From Oxalobacteraceae bacterium OTU3CINTB1 (GTDB lineage: Bacteria; Pseudomonadota; Gammaproteobacteria; Burkholderiales; Burkholderiaceae_D), in contig CP099652.1 of the NCBI GenBank assembly GCA_024123955.1, positions 3,348,001 to 3,412,000 of the forward strand: a stretch of DNA of 64,000 nucleotides, read 5' to 3'. A program made the position numbers and the translations under genes. Shown here piece by piece: positions 61,501 to 64,000 of this stretch. Numbering within the stretch: position 1 is the stretch's first letter; each line of letters opens with the position of its first letter. The notes below the pieces were generated by a model. That model ran no database searches, had not been told where the DNA came from, and worked only from the letters and a program-made list of their open reading frames with translations.

Positions 61501-61580
61501 GTGATCAGGCAGATCAGGAAAAGGGTGACGGAGCGCTCGCGCACGGCAAGCGCCGACAGGTTGAAACGACCTGCGCTCAT
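58461..61580 (-). CDS. RND family efflux permease
   Basis: A 1039-residue inner membrane transporter of the AcrB superfamily (HAE/metal-independent drug type). It has 12 predicted helices with two large periplasmic loops. LFLICLITLAGVVSFFKLG is helix 1. Further marks are GLLVDDAIIAIEMMVVKMEEG near residue 400 (helix 4 with the proton-relay Asp pair) and PLGLIGVVPTLLLFAQPFG near 900. It pumps amphipathic compounds with the adaptor encoded upstream (four-base ATGA overlap) and an outer membrane factor, probably that at 63499. A TetR gene and palindromic operators suggest substrate-induced expression. Its 3' end overlaps the TadE gene. Confidence 0.93.
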   Translation of the reverse strand: MSAGRFNLSALAVRERSVTLFLICLITLAGVVSFFKLGRAEDPAFTVKVMTVITAWPGATAKEMQDQVAEKLEKRLQELRWYERAETYTRPGLAFTTLTLLDSTPPAEVQEQFYQARKKVGDEAANLPSGVIGPMVNDEYADVTFALFALKARGEPQRLLVRDAEALRQRLLHVPGVKKVNIVGEQPERIFVEFSHERLATLGIGPQEVFAALNAQNVLTPAGSVDTKGPSVFLRLDGAFDELQKIRDTPVVAQGRTLKLSDIATVKRGYEDPATFMIRNGGEPAQLLGIIMRDGWNGLDLGKALDKEVGAINANMPLGMALTKVTDQAVNISSAVDEFMVKFFVALLVVMVVCFVSMGWRVGIVVAAAVPLTLAVVFIVMAATGKNFDRITLGSLILGLGLLVDDAIIAIEMMVVKMEEGYSRIAASAYAWSHTAAPMLSGTLVTAVGFMPNGFARSSAGEYTSNMFWIVGIALIASWVVAVVFTPYLGVKLLPELKQVEGGHEALYDTPRYNRFRRVLARVIARKWLVAGAVVGLFALSVAGMAVVKKQFFPISDRPEVLVEVQLPYGASIAQTSASAARVEAWLAKQPEAKIVTAYIGQGAPRFYLAMGPELPDPSFAKIVVRTDSQEQRESLKHRLRQAVADGIAPEARVRVTQLVFGPYSPFPVAYRVSGPDPDKLRAIAAEVQHVMNASPMMRTVNNDWGTRAPTLHFTLQQDRLQAVGLSSSAVAQQLQFLLSGIPLTAVREDIRTVQVVARSAGDLRLDPARIADFTLSGANGQRIPLSQVGTVEVRAEEPVMRRRDRVPTITVRGDIAEGLQPPDVSAAMTAQLQPIKDKLPAGYRLDEAGAIEESGKAMQAMLPLFPIMLAATLLILIFQVRSMSAMVMVFLTSPLGLIGVVPTLLLFAQPFGINALVGLIALSGILMRNTLILIGQIHHNEQAGLAPLQAVVEATVQRARPVVLTALAAILAFIPLTHSVFWGTLAYTLIGGTFAGTILTLVFLPAMYSIWFKIRADQPPPLTDTAPAPGALPASRPA

Positions 61581-62704
61581 GGCCGCGCTCCCGCCGTGGC
61601 GGCTGTCGCCGCTGCGGCCGGCTGGCCGGCCAAACGCACCGCCTCGCCCTCGCGCAGCATGTGCGCGCCCAGCGCGACCACCCGCTCGCCTTGCTTGAAC
61701 TGCCCCGCGATACGCGCGCTGTCATCGCTAATGCGCTGGACAGTCACCGGCCGCCAGCCTACCTTTGCCGGCTGGCCCTGGACCACCCAGACGCCGGGTC
61801 CCTTGCCCTGGTCGAACAGGGCGCCGATCGGCACCGACCAGCCGGCCTGGGCGTCCGCCTGGCCATCCGGTATCCGGATGGCGACCGTGGTGCCCAGCGG
61901 CGCGCCGGACAGCTCGCCGTCGAGCACATAACGCGCCTCGAAGGTGCGGGTCTGGCGGTCGGCTGTGTTGGAGAGCTGCCGCAGCCTGGCGGGAACGGGG
62001 GCGCCTTCCTTGCCGTACAGCGTGGCAAGGCCGGTCGAGCCCAGCGCCGGGCGCAAGGTTTCCGGCAACTGGATGACGGCCTCGCGCTGGCCGGCGCGGG
62101 CGAGGCGCACGACGACTTGGCCGGCGGCGACCACCTGGCCGGGCTCGACCAGCGTTTCCATGACGACGCCGTCGGCGTCGGCCAGCAGTTCGCCGTAGCG
62201 GCTGGCGTTACGGGCCACCTCGGCCTGGGATTCGGCCGCGTTGAGCTGGGCCTTGGCGGCGTCTGCGGCCGCCTTGACCTGGTCGTAGGCGGAGGCCGAA
62301 ATCGCGCCGGTGCCGCGCAGGTCGCGGTAGCGCGCTTCCTCGTCGGCCGTTTGCCGTGCGCGTGCGCGGGCGGCGGCGACCGTCGCGAGCTGCGCGTTGG
62401 CCGCCAGCTTCAGGTCGACGGGATCGATCCGCATCAATGTCTGTCCGCGCTTGACGTGTTGCCCGGCGTCGACCAACCGCTCCAGGACTTTGCCGGAGAC
62501 CCGGAAGCCCAGATCGCTTTGCACCCGCGCGGCGACGGTGCCGGTGAAACTGCGCGAGGCTGCGTCATCCGTCCCCTGGACGATGGCCGTGCGCACCAGT
62601 GGTGCGGCGGTGCGCGGGTCGGGCGGCGTCTTGTCGCCGCAGGCGGCGAGCGCGAGCGGCAAGACGGCGAAGACGGTGGAGAGAGCGAAGCGATGGCCGA
62701 GCAT
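61577..62704 (-). CDS. RND efflux periplasmic adaptor (membrane fusion lipoprotein)
   Basis: A 375-residue adaptor. The lipobox LALAAC lies about 20 residues from the start. A beta-barrel/lipoyl half (SDLGFRVSGKVLERLVDAGQ, then HVKRGQTLMRIDPVDLKLA), a coiled-coil hairpin (ATVAAARARARQTADEEARY to about residue 165), a second lipoyl half (DGVVMETLVEPGQVVAAGQV) and the membrane-proximal domain follow. It bridges the permease and the outer membrane factor. The ATG at 62704 gives the lipoprotein signal; upstream in-frame ATGs lie inside the promoter/operator. Confidence 0.92.
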   Translation of the reverse strand: MLGHRFALSTVFAVLPLALAACGDKTPPDPRTAAPLVRTAIVQGTDDAASRSFTGTVAARVQSDLGFRVSGKVLERLVDAGQHVKRGQTLMRIDPVDLKLAANAQLATVAAARARARQTADEEARYRDLRGTGAISASAYDQVKAAADAAKAQLNAAESQAEVARNASRYGELLADADGVVMETLVEPGQVVAAGQVVVRLARAGQREAVIQLPETLRPALGSTGLATLYGKEGAPVPARLRQLSNTADRQTRTFEARYVLDGELSGAPLGTTVAIRIPDGQADAQAGWSVPIGALFDQGKGPGVWVVQGQPAKVGWRPVTVQRISDDSARIAGQFKQGERVVALGAHMLREGEAVRLAGQPAAAATAATAGARP

Positions 62705-62747
62705 GGGAATCCCGTGGAGAACTGAACAGGGTCCCATTTTGTAACCA

Positions 62748-62771
62748 GTGACCAAATTTGTCAATGGTCAC
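62748..62771 (-). promoter_or_regulatory. TetR-type operator before the adaptor gene
   Basis: GTGACCA-N10-TGGTCAC is a perfect 7-bp-arm inverted repeat. It covers TTGACA (62764-62759, minus strand), the likely -35 of the adaptor-permease operon. The word GACCAAAT resembles CACCAAAT in the large palindrome at 63443-63485, so the same TetR may bind both. Confidence 0.55.
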
Positions 62772-62789
62772 ATCAAATTGGCGGTAGGT

Positions 62790-63407
62790 TTACGGCGACA
62801 GGCTGCGCAGCACCAGGCTGGAAAGCAGCGCCGGCGCCTCGGCGGTGTGATCCAGACTGTGCTGTAAGAGCAGGGGGTTCAGATACGGACGCATCACCAG
62901 ATGGATCGCCGCCGCCGCCTCGTCGAGTGGGGTCTTGCGCTCGAAATCCTCGCTCTCCCGGCCTTGGCGCAGCACGTCCTGCAGCAGCATCCGGATACGT
63001 TCCTCGTAGGCGCGCGCCGCCGGCCATTGCTCCGTCGCGGCCGAGGCGGCGATGTCGTACAGCTTGCGGTCCTCGAAGAACAGGCGCAGGCTCGATTCGA
63101 CAGCGGTCTTGAACAGGCGCCGCAGCTTCTCGGGCGGCCGGTCGGCGCCGTCGACGGCGGTCCGGATATCGGCTTCGATCTCGCGCAGGCAATTGGCGCA
63201 GATCTGCTCCCCGATGGCCTGCTTCGATTCGAAGAACTTGTAGATATACGCCTTGGAAAAACCGATGGCCTTGGCGAGGTCGGAGACGGCGGTTTTTTCG
63301 TAGCCGTACAGACGGAAATGGTCGGTCGCGGCGGCGACGATCTGGTCGCGCACGTCGTGGTCGGCGGGGCCGCGCGCGTTGGCCGAAGGGGTGCTTGGTT
63401 TGGTCAT
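62790..63407 (-). CDS. TetR family transcriptional repressor of the RND pump
   Basis: A 205-residue regulator. The HTH is at about residues 18-64 (RDQIVAAATDHFRLYGYEKT, then VSDLAKAIGFSKAYIYKFFE), with the helical ligand domain behind it. The start at 63407 is set by the normal HTH distance; the frame is open further upstream across the operator. It sits between the adaptor operon and the divergent outer membrane factor gene, with a long palindrome in its own promoter, the standard layout of an efflux repressor. The inducer is unknown. Confidence 0.9.
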   Translation of the reverse strand: MTKPSTPSANARGPADHDVRDQIVAAATDHFRLYGYEKTAVSDLAKAIGFSKAYIYKFFESKQAIGEQICANCLREIEADIRTAVDGADRPPEKLRRLFKTAVESSLRLFFEDRKLYDIAASAATEQWPAARAYEERIRMLLQDVLRQGRESEDFERKTPLDEAAAAIHLVMRPYLNPLLLQHSLDHTAEAPALLSSLVLRSLSP

Positions 63408-63442
63408 GTGGTTTAGCTTACTCGGTGTTTCAAGATTGTACA

Positions 63443-63485
63443 ACGAGTGACGATTTGGTGATATAGTCACCAAATCGTCACTCGT
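63443..63485. promoter_or_regulatory. Perfect 19-bp-arm palindrome between tetR and the outer membrane factor gene
   Basis: ACGAGTGACGATTTGGTGA (63443-63461), five bases TATAG, and the exact reverse complement (63467-63485). Such length allows two TetR dimers. It ends 13 bases before the outer membrane factor start and 35 bases from the tetR start, so it can control both. Confidence 0.75.
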
Positions 63486-63498
63486 CGTGGAAAACCCC

Positions 63499-64000
63499 AT
63501 GCTGCTCAAACGCTCTCTCCTGATCATTGTCGCCGCCGGTGCGGCCGGTTGCGCCGTCGGACCGGATTACACCCGTCCCGCCACGCCTTTGCCGGAGCGC
63601 TACCTTGGACAAGCTGCCGTCGAGCAGCGCCCGGCCGCCGCCAGCGCCGACCTCATCGCCTGGTGGGACGGCTTTGGCGATGCGCAGCTGACCCGCTACG
63701 TGACGCTGGCGCTTGCGCAGAACCTGGATCTGGCGCAGGCGGCGGCCCGGGTGGCCCAGGCGCGGGCCGGTGTCGGCGCGGCGAACGCGGCGCTGCTGCC
63801 GTCCGGCACCGTCAGCGCGCAAGGCGCGCGCGCCTACCAGTCGGTGGAAACACCGTTGGGGCGGGTCTTGAATTCGCAGCCGGATTTTGATCGTCACGGC
63901 AGCTCCTACGAGGCCAATCTGGGTGTGGGCTGGGAATTGGACGCGTTCGGCGGCCTGCGCCGGGGGCGCGAGGCGGCACTGGCCGACTATCAAGCCTCGG
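63499..64000 (+). CDS. RND outer membrane factor, NodT family lipoprotein (3' end beyond window)
   Basis: The first 167 residues of an outer membrane channel lipoprotein are visible, and the frame is open to the window edge. The signal ends with lipobox AAGC, followed by AVGPDYTRPATPLPERY, the typical NodT/OprM opening. DLIAWWDGFGDAQLTRYVTL and ALAQNLDLAQAAARVAQARA are the first helical hairpin, and YEANLGVGWELDAFGGLRRG is the beta-barrel start. It should complete the pump encoded on the other side of tetR. The ATG at 63499 is favoured over a GTG at 63487 because of the signal length. Confidence 0.9.
   Translation, partial: MLLKRSLLIIVAAGAAGCAVGPDYTRPATPLPERYLGQAAVEQRPAAASADLIAWWDGFGDAQLTRYVTLALAQNLDLAQAAARVAQARAGVGAANAALLPSGTVSAQGARAYQSVETPLGRVLNSQPDFDRHGSSYEANLGVGWELDAFGGLRRGREAALADYQAS

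Noticed and set aside
59001..61931. A 976-codon open frame on the plus strand opposite the RND permease and adaptor
   Set aside because: It is fully antisense to two well-recognised genes, has histidine/arginine/glycine-rich low-complexity translation, and shows no domain or ribosome site. It is a shadow of high-GC codon use.
63436..63443. TTGTACAA palindrome next to the TetR operator considered as a separate regulator site
   Set aside because: Eight bases only, and it directly abuts the 43-bp palindrome; likely part of the promoter boxes.

Overview
The window is GC-rich, gene-dense bacterial chromosome. It has no rRNA, tRNA, phage genes, insertion sequence or CRISPR array that I can see. 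The mix of genes fits a soil or rhizosphere betaproteobacterium, most likely Oxalobacteraceae (Massilia/Duganella-like): several TonB-dependent receptors next to glycoside hydrolases, a receptor-YfiR-GGDEF/EAL trio, Tad-type pilus genes, an RND pump with a NodT-type outer membrane factor, and high-GC codon use. The taxonomic call is inference from gene content, not from a marker gene.

Layout. 1-4.5 kb: end of an arabinan-degrading GH43 enzyme, a lipoprotein aldose epimerase, an exactly duplicated terminator hairpin, and a divergent SDR/LysR pair. 4.6-6.4 kb: a DapA-family aldolase with a GntR/FCD regulator. 6.5-7.35 kb: a HicA-like small protein and an HTH partner behind a perfect 18-bp-arm palindrome that overlaps the promoter. 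7.4-12.8 kb: housekeeping-type genes (HAD phosphatase, PhyH dioxygenase, MscS channel, CNNM/CorC transporter, ExoD). 13-22.8 kb: a PAS-AraC regulator followed by a long plus-strand operon (Tat-type small subunit and GMC dehydrogenase, two sugar isomerase-like proteins, a CUT2-type sugar ABC transporter, a Gfo/Idh/MocA oxidoreductase), best read as import and catabolism of a sugar or glycoside through a 3-keto intermediate. 22.9-23.5 kb: an RHH/ParE toxin-antitoxin pair.

23.5-32.3 kb: a beta-glucan/xyloglucan-type locus (GH31 with PA14, TonB receptor, GH6, GH3) with LacI-type palindromes but no LacI gene in view. 32.3-36.8 kb: a TonB receptor, YfiR and a membrane GGDEF-EAL protein with overlapping genes. 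36.9-50.1 kb: an N-acetylgalactosamine-type island (GH36, DeoR/AgaR-type regulator, amidohydrolase, BadF-type sugar kinase, AgaS, GatZ/KbaZ, EamA transporter, TonB receptor, divergent beta-helix protein). A repeated AACTTTCG operator word occurs both before the regulator and in the divergent promoter. 50.1-51.6 kb: an ECF41 sigma factor and its carboxymuconolactone decarboxylase-like partner, each preceded by a TGTCACA-N16-CGTC type promoter. 51.7-52.6 kb: a Xre/RES toxin-antitoxin pair. 52.6-55.9 kb: an MFS carboxylate transporter, a phosphopantetheinyl transferase and a MipA/OmpV protein. 56-58.5 kb: three Tad-type pilus genes. 58.5-64 kb: an RND efflux permease and adaptor, a TetR repressor, a perfect 43-bp palindrome, and the start of the outer membrane factor, which runs off the end.

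No intergenic stretch exceeds about 300 bases. The longest (28635-28931, 48381-48623, 12795-13071, 8942-9153) all carry candidate regulatory sites described below. Functions rest on motif recognition by eye; no database search was run.
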